A stretch of DNA of 64,000 nt. Origin: Bin87 sp965220265 (GTDB taxonomy: Bacteria > Chloroflexota > Dehalococcoidia > Lucifugimonadales > UBA3495). Positions 51,036 through 59,596 of the stretch are shown here, one piece after another. The number at the start of each line of letters is the position of its first letter. Positions within the stretch are counted from its first letter, which is position 1. The notes beneath the pieces are model-generated. The model ran no database searches, was not told the DNA's origin, and saw only the letters and a list, made by a program, of their open reading frames with translations. The DNA lies in contig CBDCPM010000004.1 in NCBI GenBank assembly GCA_965220265.1, positions 186,001 through 250,000 on the forward strand. Direction: 5' to 3'. The translations under genes and the position numbers were made by a program.

Positions 51036-52052
51036 TTAGGAATCACGGTCGACGACCAATTTGGTCGCCCAATCCAACAACTCTGGCTGCTCCAGCGTGA
51101 CATTCGCGCCAGTTACGGCCTCGCGCGCTTGCCGAAGAAGCTGGTCGATTTTTTCGTTCGAGTATTCTCGGGATCCGGCCTCGTCCAAGATTGAGACAAT
51201 CCGGGGCGCATCGCCGGGTTCCAGCACCCGTTTCATGTATATGCCGCCGAGTTCGCGCTTGGCGGCAGTGTCGGTGTGATGCAACGCGTGGATCAGGGGC
51301 AGGCTTTTCTTCTTGTTGAGGATGTTGGCGGGCGTGAAACCATCACCTGATCGCCCCCACAGGTCGTAGATATCATCCCTGACCTGGCGAGCCATGCCAA
51401 GCTTCGTGCCCCATTGCTCCAAAGCATCGGCGGTGGCTGGCTGGGCTCCGCAGGCCAACGCCCCCAGACGCGCTGAGCATCCAGCCAATGCCCCGGATTT
51501 CCGGTCGATCATATCCATGTAATCGGCTTCAGACACCATCAACTGGTCCTGGTAGGTGAGATCCATGTACTGACCCTCGCATAGGGTCAAACAGGCCCGA
51601 TCCAAAGCACTCAATGCGGCCAGAACGGTCTCAGCGGCGACCCCCGCGTCGGACAGCCGCATCAACACGGAGCGGGCCAGAGCATGCAATCCATCGCCGG
51701 CGTTGATGGCCTGGGACGGACCCCACACCCACCAGATGCTGGGACGGACGTTGTCCTGATCAATGCGTCCGGCCTGCACGTCGTTGTGCACGAGGACGAA
51801 ATTGTATGCCAACTCAACAGCAGCCGCGGCCGATACCGCCTCCTGATGCCCGCCAGATACCGCGTCTGCAGAAGCCAGCGCTAGCGCACCGTAGTGATGC
51901 AACGGAGTCAGCGCGTCTTCCGCAGGGTTGCCCCTCTCATCCACCCATCCCAAGTGATAACGCAGGAGGTCGTACAACATGCCCTGCCGGCCGTCGAATG
52001 CTGATCGCAGTTCGGCGTGCACGCCAGCCCGGTAACTATCGTATGTCTCCAC
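51036..52052 (-). CDS. polyprenyl synthetase family protein with altered first Asp-rich motif
   Basis: 338 aa, trans-isoprenyl diphosphate synthase fold. The second Asp-rich motif QVRDDIYDLWG is intact, as is AINAGDGL. The first motif, normally DDxxD, reads NDVQAG (HNDVQAGRIDQD): the first Asp is Asn and the fifth is Ala. This region binds Mg2+ and the allylic diphosphate, so catalysis may be reduced or the protein may need a partner. Product length cannot be predicted. It lies between the Sua5-type gene and pgk. Confidence 0.85.
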   Translation of the reverse strand: METYDSYRAGVHAELRSAFDGRQGMLYDLLRYHLGWVDERGNPAEDALTPLHHYGALALASADAVSGGHQEAVSAAAAVELAYNFVLVHNDVQAGRIDQDNVRPSIWWVWGPSQAINAGDGLHALARSVLMRLSDAGVAAETVLAALSALDRACLTLCEGQYMDLTYQDQLMVSEADYMDMIDRKSGALAGCSARLGALACGAQPATADALEQWGTKLGMARQVRDDIYDLWGRSGDGFTPANILNKKKSLPLIHALHHTDTAAKRELGGIYMKRVLEPGDAPRIVSILDEAGSREYSNEKIDQLLRQAREAVTGANVTLEQPELLDWATKLVVDRDS

Positions 52053-52072
52053 CGATGTAATAACCGACCTCG

Positions 52073-52810
52073 CTATTCGGGCGTCTCGAGCATTTCGAGG
52101 GTGGCGAGCAACCGCTCGTAGGGCAGTACGCCCTCGCGGAGCAGGCGGACACTGCCTGCTGACACCGACACGATAGTGCTTGCGGCACCTACAGGCTCAG
52201 GGCCGGAAACAATGATACCATCAACCCAATGGGCGAGCGTCCGGCGAAGCTCGTCAGCGTCAGTTATGTCGGGCTCGCCGCTGCGATTGGCGCTGGTACC
52301 GGTAATGGGGCGACCCAGGGCATCGGCCAACGCCAGAGGGACCGGGTGGTCGGGCATTCGCACGGCGACCGTATTACGGCCGGCGGTCAAGCGGTGGGGC
52401 AGACCGGGAGCCGCCGGGAGCACCATCGTCAACGGACCGGGCCAGTAGGCTTCGGCCAAGCGGCGAGCCGGCACCTCGCTGTCTGAGGGAACGGCCGTCA
52501 CCTGTCCCGATTGCTCCCAGCCGGACACCAGCACGGGCAACGGCATGTCGGCAGGGCGGCCCTTGGCGGCATAAACGCGATCGAGGGCTTCGGGGTTGAG
52601 GGCATCCGCCGCCAAACCGTAGAGCGTGTCCGTCGGTATGGCGATCACGCCACCGTCGGCAAGACGTCGGGCTGCCTGGCGGATTTCAGTTTCAAAGTCC
52701 AAAGGGAGGAGGTCCACTATTTTAGAGAGACGTTCAGCCTGGGGATAAAAGTTGCCGATGCGCAAATGGGTCGGGATCCTTCGCGACCGGTCGGCGAGGC
52801 CCGGTTCCAT
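52073..52810 (-). CDS. tsaC: L-threonylcarbamoyladenylate synthase (Sua5/YciO/YrdC)
   Basis: 245 aa. Makes threonylcarbamoyl-AMP for t6A37 in tRNA. GGVIAIPTDTLYGLAADA, YAAKGRPADMPLPVLV (KxR motif), YWPGPLTMVL, RMPDHPVPLALADALG and TSANRSGEPD are canonical. The single-domain length fits TsaC/YwlC without the long Sua5 extension. The first ~35 residues precede the domain and may be over-called. Confidence 0.92.
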   Translation of the reverse strand: MEPGLADRSRRIPTHLRIGNFYPQAERLSKIVDLLPLDFETEIRQAARRLADGGVIAIPTDTLYGLAADALNPEALDRVYAAKGRPADMPLPVLVSGWEQSGQVTAVPSDSEVPARRLAEAYWPGPLTMVLPAAPGLPHRLTAGRNTVAVRMPDHPVPLALADALGRPITGTSANRSGEPDITDADELRRTLAHWVDGIIVSGPEPVGAASTIVSVSAGSVRLLREGVLPYERLLATLEMLETPE

Positions 52811-52817
52811 CGATTGG

Positions 52818-53507
52818 TCAATTGTTCAACTCGCGGGCCGCAATGGACCGCAATTCAGGGATACGAAGCAATTGCTCGACCAGGAAACGCCGGTTGTCGT
52901 TAGCGTCGGTTTTGCGTTCGTTGATGATCTCGTCGTAATCGAACCCGAGTAGCGCGCAGAATTCGCGACCCGTCCAGACCATGCTTTCGTCAATGGTCTG
53001 TTTGAAGCCGACCACGATTGCCTGCTTGTCGTCCTGATTGAAAGAACAAACCTTGATCGAGGTTGAGTACGGTATCGTTGAGCCAACGTTGGTGCTGAAT
53101 GCCGACAGATTGCTCACTTCACCGCTGGATTTCTTAGTGTCGAACTGATCACCGTCTTTAAGTTCGAGCACGTAGCACTCGCGTTTCGAGGCATCCCGCA
53201 CGAATACCAAGTAATCGGGTTCGGCGCTAGGGAAATGGATCCGGCTGGATTTCTTGATGGCGGATTTGTCGGCCAGGAACACCCCGTCGCTGCCATTTTC
53301 GAGAAATGCGTCCAAGTCGTCGATCGCGGTGCCGTTGGCTGCAGATTCCCGGTGGATGATGTGTTCAAGTTCAGTGCCCGCGCGGATGCTGGTGGCGTGG
53401 ACGCGAGAAACCAGGGCGCCGATATCGGGATCGTTGAAGAGCCGAGCGTAGCCGCCGTCCCGGCGGCCCGGGTTACTTTCCTCGATCCTGACCATCCGTC
53501 CGATCAC
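52818..53507 (-). CDS. probable type II restriction endonuclease (PD-(D/E)XK)
   Basis: 229 aa. EPDYLVFVRD...YVLELKDGDQFDTKKSSGE supplies the D...ExK motif with the FDTKK tail often seen in type II enzymes, then a beta-rich region IPYSTSIKVCSFNQDDKQAIVVGFK. The GTG start at 53507 overlaps the methyltransferase stop (GTGA); ATG 53495 is the alternative. Its position directly after a methyltransferase is the main argument for restriction. Recognition sequence cannot be read from it. Confidence 0.78.
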   Translation of the reverse strand: MIGRMVRIEESNPGRRDGGYARLFNDPDIGALVSRVHATSIRAGTELEHIIHRESAANGTAIDDLDAFLENGSDGVFLADKSAIKKSSRIHFPSAEPDYLVFVRDASKRECYVLELKDGDQFDTKKSSGEVSNLSAFSTNVGSTIPYSTSIKVCSFNQDDKQAIVVGFKQTIDESMVWTGREFCALLGFDYDEIINERKTDANDNRRFLVEQLLRIPELRSIAARELNN

Positions 53508-54208
53508 AAGTCGCCGGCGATGTCACAGCCGAGGAACTGCCGACCGACCTGGTGGGCCGCGGTCATTACAGAATAGCTGCCGGCGGCGGGGTCAAGGACC
53601 ACGTCGCCCGGATCGGTGACCGCATCGATCAAACGAGCCTGGAGATCCACAGGCTTGGGGTGAACATTTCCGATGCGCTCCACCCGCTCGGTCACCACGT
53701 CCGGGATGTCGTGACGCTGCCAAACTCCCTTCGCGCGCTTGGGCGGTTTCTGCAAGATGAGCAGATATTCGCCGACGCGCCTGGTCCGGTATCCCATGCC
53801 GAGACGGTCCTTGTTCCAGGTGACGAGGTCCACGATCTCGAGACCCCATTCTTCCACCCAAGACCCGACTCCGGTACACAGGTGGAACTTGTCGATCCAC
53901 AAGAACAGGTGGCCAGACGGTATCAAAGCGGCCGCGATCCCGGCGACAAATTCGCTGATGGTCTGTTCGCTCATCTGAAGAAGGCCCGAACGCCTCTGCC
54001 CCCGGCTGACGCCTTCGTTGCCGTACTGCATCTTGTCGAGAATTCCCCGATATTGCGGGTCAAAAATGCACAACGGCACCGTGTCCGGTTCCAGCGCCGA
54101 CAGGAGTTTCAAGCCGTCGCATTGGTTCCGCTGGTTCAACGGCAACGGCCACGGGCGGACTAGCGACGCGTCCGACCGCGGAACTCTGGATGTGGCGAAG
54201 ACAGTCAT
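53504..54208 (-). CDS. DNA methyltransferase of a type II R-M system (beta class N6-A/N4-C)
   Basis: 234 aa. Motif IV DPQY (CIFDPQYRGILDKMQYGNEG) comes first and motif I DVVLDPAAGSYSVM with the following GCDIA comes last, the beta-class order. HPKPVDLQARLI is motif X-like. It modifies adenine-N6 or cytosine-N4 (DPQY does not separate them). The gene is divergent from guaA with its own extended -10 and is translationally coupled to the downstream endonuclease. Confidence 0.87.
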   Translation of the reverse strand: MTVFATSRVPRSDASLVRPWPLPLNQRNQCDGLKLLSALEPDTVPLCIFDPQYRGILDKMQYGNEGVSRGQRRSGLLQMSEQTISEFVAGIAAALIPSGHLFLWIDKFHLCTGVGSWVEEWGLEIVDLVTWNKDRLGMGYRTRRVGEYLLILQKPPKRAKGVWQRHDIPDVVTERVERIGNVHPKPVDLQARLIDAVTDPGDVVLDPAAGSYSVMTAAHQVGRQFLGCDIAGDL

Positions 54209-54241
54209 GGGGACACGGAGAGGCTCAAGCGTTCCGGCAGT

Positions 54242-54250
54242 ATTCTAGCA
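54242..54250 (-). promoter_or_regulatory. extended -10 promoter of R-M pair
   Basis: Minus strand TGC-TAGAAT, about 34 nt before the methyltransferase ATG. No -35 is apparent. Confidence 0.45.
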
Positions 54251-54297
54251 GGATGGCGACACGGAGGTGGGCACGGACCGAGACCGGTGGGTTGCTG

Positions 54298-54306
54298 TGC
54301 TAATAT
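54298..54306 (+). promoter_or_regulatory. extended -10 promoter of guaA
   Basis: TGC-TAATAT, about 35 nt before the guaA ATG; no -35. Together with 54242-54250 it forms a divergent promoter pair in the 133-nt gap. Confidence 0.5.
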
Positions 54307-54341
54307 AACCCGTAGATTCCCAAGAGGCCGGCGGGGAGTTT

Positions 54342-55895
54342 ATGAGCAGCACAGCGCAGCCAGACGCCATCGCGGTAATCGATTTTGGCTCCCAATATAC
54401 GCATCTGATCGCCAGGCGAGTCCGTGAACTGGAAGTCTACTCGGAGATCATACCGGCCACGGCGGGTCGGGAAAGGATTGCGCACCTGAACGCCAAGGGG
54501 ATCATCCTTTCGGGCGGCCCGGCCAGCGTGTACGACACGGGGGCCCCGACCATAGCCGATTGGGTCCTGCAGTCCCATATCCCGGTGCTGGGGATCTGCT
54601 ACGGCATGCAGGCCATGGTGCACCAATTGGGTGGGGTAGTCACCCCGGGGGACGCGCGCGAATACGGCCACGCAGACCTGCATGTAGCTGAAACTGCAAG
54701 CAGCCTCCTGACCGGGATCAGCGCTTCGGCGCCGGTATGGATGAGCCACGGCGACCGGGTGGAGCGGCTACCCGAGGGAATGGCGACGCTGGCCAACACC
54801 GCTAACAGTGATTGCGCCGCGGTGTCGGACGGCGAGAGATGGTTCGGCCTGCAATTTCACCCGGAAGTGCAGCACACGCCGGACGGCATGACCATTCTGC
54901 GCAACTTCGTGCGAGGGATCTGTGGTTGCTCCGGCTCGCGGACGCCGGGCAATTTTGTGGCCGACACGGTGGCAAGAGTGCGGGAGCAAGTGGGGAGCGA
55001 CCGGGTGATCTGCGGCCTTAGCGGAGGCGTCGACTCTTCGGTGGCAGCGGCGTTGCTGCATCAAGCAGTTGGGCCGCAGTTGACCTGCATTTTCGTGAAC
55101 AACGGCCTGCTCCGACACGGAGAAGCACAGCAGGTGCAGGAAACCTTCAACAAGAACATGGGTATGGACCTGCGCTACGTAGACGCGTCGGACCGTTTTC
55201 TGAACGGGTTGCGCGGTGTCACAGACCCGGAAACGAAACGCAAGACCATTGGCAACGAATTCATCCGGGTGTTCGAGGACGCGGCTGCGGAGATCGAAAA
55301 TGTGCATTGGCTGGCCCAAGGCACGCTGTATCCCGATGTGATTGAAAGCGAAACGCCAGAGAACCGGGCCTCCGCTCGCATCAAGACCCACCACAACGTG
55401 GGGGGATTGCCGGAGCGGATGAATTTCGGCCTGGTGGAGCCGCTGCGATACTTGTTCAAGGACGAGGTGCGCGCGGTGGGGTTGGAGCTGGGCCTGCCGG
55501 AAGAGATCATCTACCGGCAACCGTTCCCGGGTCCCGGGCTGGCGATACGGATCATCGGCGAAGTCACCCCGGAAAGGGTCGAGTTGCTGCGCGACTGTGA
55601 CCGCGTCGTGCTGGAAGAGATCCACGGCGCGGGTCTGTACCGGGACATCTGGCAGAGTTTCGCGGTTCTCACCGACAACCGAACGGTGGGAGTGATGGGT
55701 GACTACCGGACGTACGGATACGCTTGCGCCATACGTGCGGTCAACTCTGAAGACGCGATGACGGCGGACTGGGTGAGGTTGCCGTACGACGTACTGGCTC
55801 GCATCAGCAATCGCATTGTTAACGAGGTTGATGGCGTGAACCGCGTGGTCTACGACATTACTAGCAAGCCGCCCGGAACGATCGAGTGGGAGTGA
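54342..55895 (+). CDS. guaA: GMP synthase (glutamine-hydrolysing)
   Basis: 517 aa, full length. The glutamine amidotransferase half has DFGSQYTHLIARRVRE, GGPASVYD, LGICYGMQAM (nucleophile Cys) and GLQFHPEVQHT (His, Glu). The ATP-pyrophosphatase half has GLSGGVDSSVAA (P-loop) and QGTLYPDVIES. C-terminal dimerisation domain with NRIVNEVDGVNRVVYDITSKPPGTIEWE. First gene of a purine cluster; purD follows 6 nt later. A GGGGAG lies before the ATG. Confidence 0.97.
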   Translation: MSSTAQPDAIAVIDFGSQYTHLIARRVRELEVYSEIIPATAGRERIAHLNAKGIILSGGPASVYDTGAPTIADWVLQSHIPVLGICYGMQAMVHQLGGVVTPGDAREYGHADLHVAETASSLLTGISASAPVWMSHGDRVERLPEGMATLANTANSDCAAVSDGERWFGLQFHPEVQHTPDGMTILRNFVRGICGCSGSRTPGNFVADTVARVREQVGSDRVICGLSGGVDSSVAAALLHQAVGPQLTCIFVNNGLLRHGEAQQVQETFNKNMGMDLRYVDASDRFLNGLRGVTDPETKRKTIGNEFIRVFEDAAAEIENVHWLAQGTLYPDVIESETPENRASARIKTHHNVGGLPERMNFGLVEPLRYLFKDEVRAVGLELGLPEEIIYRQPFPGPGLAIRIIGEVTPERVELLRDCDRVVLEEIHGAGLYRDIWQSFAVLTDNRTVGVMGDYRTYGYACAIRAVNSEDAMTADWVRLPYDVLARISNRIVNEVDGVNRVVYDITSKPPGTIEWE

Positions 55896-55901
55896 CCCGT
55901 A

Positions 55902-57203
55902 GTGCGCGTTCTAGTGGTTGGCTCCGGGGGTCGTGAGCACGCGCTGGCGTGGCGGTTGGCGCGTTCAACGACGGTTACTGAAATATTCTCCGCCCCCGGA
56001 AACTCGGGCACCGTGAGCGTTGGAATCAATCTACCCGTAGCCGACACCGACATCGATGGGTTGGTGAGAACCGCCACGGACCGGTCGATTGATCTGGTGG
56101 TGGTAGGCCCCGAGATTCCGCTGGCCCTTGGGCTGTCGGATCGGCTGGCCGCCGCCGGGATCCCGTGTTTCGGCCCGAGCCGAGCGGCGGCGCGCCTGGA
56201 ATCGAGCAAGAGTTTCGCGCGGGACGTTATGGACGCGGCTGGACTGGCCGGCGCGGAGTACCGGGTATTCCACAGCGCATCGGCGGCCCTGGCTTACGCC
56301 GAGCACCGAAACCGGCCCCTAGTGGTCAAGGCAGACGGGCTGGCGGCGGGAAAAGGGGTTGCGATGTGCGCCAACCTCGAAGAGGCCAAGTCCGCCATCA
56401 TGACGTGCATGCAAGACCGGATGTTTGGCGCGGCCGGGGACACTGTGGTGATCGAGGAGTGGCTGCACGGCCCGGAAGTGAGCGTTTTCGGGTTCACGGA
56501 CGGCGAGAACCTGTCGGCCGTGGTTGCGGCGACGGACTACAAACGCATAGGCGAGGGCGACGCCGGTCCCAACACCGGCGGCATGGGTAGCTACGGGCCG
56601 CCAACCTTCTGGAATGAAACCCTGGCCGAGCAAATTCGCGGCGAATTCATGCTCCCGGTAATCCGAGAACTAGCCTCGCGTGGCTCGCCCTACCGCGGCG
56701 CGCTTTACTGCGGGCTGATGCTGACCGACGACGGTCCGCGAGTGCTGGAGTTCAACTGCCGGTTCGGAGACCCGGAAACGCAGGTGATTATGCCTCGACT
56801 GGTCAGCGACCCGGCCGAGGCGATGATAGCGTGCGCGACGGGCAGCTTGGACGACGTTGCACCGGTGGAATGGTCGGACCGTCCCGTGGTAGCGATAGTG
56901 ATGGTTTCCGGGGGATACCCCGGTTCGTATGAGACCGGGTTTGAAATAGACGGGTTGGACGGCTCCGAGTTGGACGGTGAAGAAGGCATAGTGTTCCACG
57001 CCGGGGTTCGCAGCACCGGGGACGGCAGCGGAAAGCTGCTAACTTCGGGCGGGCGCGTATTAGCCTGCGTGGGAACGGGCGACAGCATCGAAGAGGCGCG
57101 GGATCGTGCGTATCAACGCGCGGCCGAAATCAGTTTCGACGGCGCATATTACAGACGGGACATTGCGGAGCTCCATTCAGGCCAACCGGCCACGATCCGA
57201 TAG
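55902..57203 (+). CDS. purD: phosphoribosylamine--glycine ligase
   Basis: 433 aa. Forms GAR from phosphoribosylamine and glycine with ATP. GSGGREHALAW, VVGPEIPLALG, KADGLAAGKGV, GGMGSYGPP, YCGLMLTDDGPRVLEFNCRFGDPETQV. GTG start at 55902, 6 nt after guaA. Conserved ATP-grasp domain intact. Confidence 0.95.
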   Translation: MRVLVVGSGGREHALAWRLARSTTVTEIFSAPGNSGTVSVGINLPVADTDIDGLVRTATDRSIDLVVVGPEIPLALGLSDRLAAAGIPCFGPSRAAARLESSKSFARDVMDAAGLAGAEYRVFHSASAALAYAEHRNRPLVVKADGLAAGKGVAMCANLEEAKSAIMTCMQDRMFGAAGDTVVIEEWLHGPEVSVFGFTDGENLSAVVAATDYKRIGEGDAGPNTGGMGSYGPPTFWNETLAEQIRGEFMLPVIRELASRGSPYRGALYCGLMLTDDGPRVLEFNCRFGDPETQVIMPRLVSDPAEAMIACATGSLDDVAPVEWSDRPVVAIVMVSGGYPGSYETGFEIDGLDGSELDGEEGIVFHAGVRSTGDGSGKLLTSGGRVLACVGTGDSIEEARDRAYQRAAEISFDGAYYRRDIAELHSGQPATIR

Positions 57204-57224
57204 CCTGACGACCGACGGCTCACA

Positions 57225-57827
57225 ATGACGACCAGAACTTCGATTGCGCCTGATTGGCCGACACTTGCGGATACTTTCCGTCGTGCGGAGCAAGGCGGGG
57301 AATTGGACGCGTTCCGCCGCCGCCGCTGGGGGAACGACGGGCGCGCCGATTGGCTCAAACAGGATTATCTAATCTCGCTTACCGAGGCTGAGGCGACGAC
57401 TTTGTATCGCGGCGCGGGCGGAAGGCAGACGAAACGGTTTAGGATAAATCCGATCGCCGAAGTGCGTGACGCCGTGGATTTCCTGCTATACGACACCATC
57501 AAACTAGAAAATCGGTTCGAGGAGTGCGCCACCGAAACGGGCGGGTTCGGGTTGGCCGGAGCAGGAAGGGAGTGGCCATCATATCTGTTGACCCTGAGGG
57601 AATCAACGCTTTTCGCGCCATGGAGTCCGCATACGGAACGGACTCTGCGCCGTTTCGGCATGTTGCCGGCCGGATTCCGGAACGGGCATCCCGGATTGTG
57701 CTACATCGACCTGCTGGACACGTTGGTTGTATTGGCCCGCAGGATGCAACTGCCCGACTTTCGCAGCGTCGACGAGTTCTGCTACCTTAACGGTCGCACA
57801 AAAAACGCCACTGGGGACCAGCCCTAG
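57225..57827 (+). CDS. uncharacterised protein in purine cluster
   Basis: 200 aa. ADTFRRAEQGGELDAFRRRRWG, LFAPWSPHTERTLRRFG and LCYIDLLDTLVVLARRMQLPDF are notable; the rest looks alpha-helical, with several Arg-rich helices. I cannot name the family. It is 21 nt after purD and 26 nt before the next unknown, inside the purine run. No start codon alternative of note. Confidence 0.6.
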   Translation: MTTRTSIAPDWPTLADTFRRAEQGGELDAFRRRRWGNDGRADWLKQDYLISLTEAEATTLYRGAGGRQTKRFRINPIAEVRDAVDFLLYDTIKLENRFEECATETGGFGLAGAGREWPSYLLTLRESTLFAPWSPHTERTLRRFGMLPAGFRNGHPGLCYIDLLDTLVVLARRMQLPDFRSVDEFCYLNGRTKNATGDQP

Positions 57828-57853
57828 CAGAGCCCGCGACGGAGGATTGACCA

Positions 57854-58288
57854 ATGCCCTGGCTAGATGACCTGAAACGACTGCGCGTCCGCGTGGACAA
57901 CGAGGGTTACGGCAAGCAGATGGCGGACGTTGCCGAGCGGCGCACGTTGCTTGAGCGATTTGCGGTCGAATTGACGGTGGAAGGCATGCTGGGCAAAATG
58001 AACGACGTCCTGCTTGACGGGGGCGCACGCCTGATCGTGGACCGATCGTGGCAGTACGATTTCGATGACGATGACGACAGGGTGGATGGTGATGACGAGT
58101 TGGCTGACGAGATCGTCTATACGCTCTACTGGCACGACGGAGAGCCGGTGGAAATAGAGGTGCGGGTAGGGATTGACGACGAGGACGCGGGATACGTGAT
58201 CGTAGAGGATGAAGAGGTGGACGACGATAGCGAATCGATTCAGAAGGCGCTGTTGGTCGCGTTCCGGGACATTGCCGAAATTGACTGA
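57854..58288 (+). CDS. uncharacterised acidic protein in purine cluster
   Basis: 144 aa. N-terminus LDDLKRLRVRVDNEGYGKQMA is helical and basic; the middle and end are very acidic (DFDDDDDRVDGDDELADE, EEVDDDSES) with strands VDRSWQYD and EIVYTLYWHDGEPVEIEVRV. No family recognised. The gene is co-directional within the purine cluster with short gaps. Acidity may suggest Ca2+ or protein binding, unproven. Confidence 0.6.
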   Translation: MPWLDDLKRLRVRVDNEGYGKQMADVAERRTLLERFAVELTVEGMLGKMNDVLLDGGARLIVDRSWQYDFDDDDDRVDGDDELADEIVYTLYWHDGEPVEIEVRVGIDDEDAGYVIVEDEEVDDDSESIQKALLVAFRDIAEID

Positions 58289-58336
58289 TCGCCATCCCAA
58301 GGCGCGATCGCATATCAAGCAACAAGGAGCAGTATC

Positions 58337-58795
58337 TTGCCACTGGTAGGAGTAATAATGGGCAGTGCCTCCGACGAGGAGGCCGTCCAACCGACAATCA
58401 ACACACTGGAATCGCTGGGGGTGGACTACGAAGTCCGTGTCATGTCAGCGCACCGCACACCCGAGCGTGTCCAAGAATACGCGTCGACGGCGCGGGAACG
58501 GGGCATCGAAGTGATCATCGCGGCCGCCGGCGGTTCAGCCGCGCTGGGCGGGGCATTGGCAGCGCAGACCACATTGCCCGTGATCGGGATCCCGTTGACG
58601 TCGAGTGAGCTCAACGGGTGGGATGCCCTCTTGTCCACGGCTCAGATGCCGCCCGGCATTCCGGTGGCGGCCATGGCGGTCGGCGGATGGGGAGCGAGAA
58701 ATGCGGCGTACTATGCGGCCCAGATTCTCGGCATCAAACACGACGATATCCGCGAGGCCGTCGAGCGCTATCGGCAGTCCCTTCGTGAACGCTAA
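58337..58795 (+). CDS. purE: N5-carboxyaminoimidazole ribonucleotide mutase
   Basis: 152 aa. VGVIMGSASDEE and MSAHRTPERV with the catalytic His are conserved. TTG start with AGGAG 7 nt upstream. Oddity: the AHLPG loop reads AALGG here (AAAGGSAALGGALAAQTTLPVIGIP), so the loop His is Ala. Class I and II assignment is therefore not certain; no PurK is in the window. Activity is likely from SAHRTP and fold. Confidence 0.93.
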   Translation: MPLVGVIMGSASDEEAVQPTINTLESLGVDYEVRVMSAHRTPERVQEYASTARERGIEVIIAAAGGSAALGGALAAQTTLPVIGIPLTSSELNGWDALLSTAQMPPGIPVAAMAVGGWGARNAAYYAAQILGIKHDDIREAVERYRQSLRER

Positions 58796-58817
58796 AGCCG
58801 GCAGGGCGGACCGTCGG

Positions 58818-59480
58818 ATGCCGGCGGTGCTCACAGACTTCGACGACACCGCCGCCGCCCAAAACGTGGCGGAAATGCTATTGCACGAGTTCGGCCACCC
58901 ATCCTGGACCGACGTGCGTGACCGGTTCCGGGCGGGTGAATTGTCGCTGAAGGACTACCAGGAGGCGACGTTCCGGCAGATGCAAGCAGACAAGGACGCG
59001 ATGCAGGCTTACGTTCGAGCAAATGCAAACTTCCGCCCGCACTTCACCGAATTGTCTGCGTTCTGCCAGGACCACTCGATTCCCATGTGCATCATCAGCC
59101 AGGGCCTGGACTTTTACATCCAGGCGCTGCTGGACGGGAGCGGGCAACCGGAAATGCCGGTGTACGCGGTAGCAACGGAATTCGACCAGCAAGGACACGT
59201 AACGGGTTACCGGTACGATTTCGCGTACCCCGACGCGCCGCAACTGGGGAACAGCAAAGCCTTGATCGTGCGTCGGTTCCAGGAACAGGGGCATCACGTA
59301 TTTTTCATGGGGGACGGCCGCTCGGACTTCGAAGCCGGAGAGGTCGCGGACACCGTGTTCGCGCATCGTCAAATGGCGGCGATGTGCGACGAGGCCGGGG
59401 TCCAATTCGCCCCATTCACTGATTTCCGGCCGGTTCTGGAAGCGGTACGGGAGTACGTGAGCGTACCGCAGGCCCGTTGA
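58818..59480 (+). CDS. HAD-IB phosphatase (MtnX/SerB-like)
   Basis: 220 aa from ATG 58818 (an in-frame GTG at 58785 overlaps the purE stop). LTDFDDTAAAQNVAEMLL is HAD motif I (DxDxT variant DFDDT), CIISQGLDFYIQ motif II, and FFMGDGRSDFEAG motif IV. The closest general type is the MtnX/phosphoserine phosphatase group. Substrate unknown; embedded in the purine run. Confidence 0.85.
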   Translation: MPAVLTDFDDTAAAQNVAEMLLHEFGHPSWTDVRDRFRAGELSLKDYQEATFRQMQADKDAMQAYVRANANFRPHFTELSAFCQDHSIPMCIISQGLDFYIQALLDGSGQPEMPVYAVATEFDQQGHVTGYRYDFAYPDAPQLGNSKALIVRRFQEQGHHVFFMGDGRSDFEAGEVADTVFAHRQMAAMCDEAGVQFAPFTDFRPVLEAVREYVSVPQAR

Positions 59481-59551
59481 TCCTGGCGAAGCGTTTGGGT
59501 GTTTGAGGAACCGGATTTGACGCCCAGGACAGTCAGGGTGGAATGTAGCTG

Positions 59552-59560
59552 TGATAGAAT
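59552..59560 (+). promoter_or_regulatory. extended -10 promoter of purB
   Basis: TGA-TAGAAT about 37 nt before the purB GTG, no -35. The gap 59481-59596 holds only this element and the Shine-Dalgarno GGAGG, so purB-purC may be transcribed separately from guaA-purE. Confidence 0.5.
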
Positions 59561-59596
59561 ATTCGATCGTTATGGATATCGCGCGGAGGCGACGCT

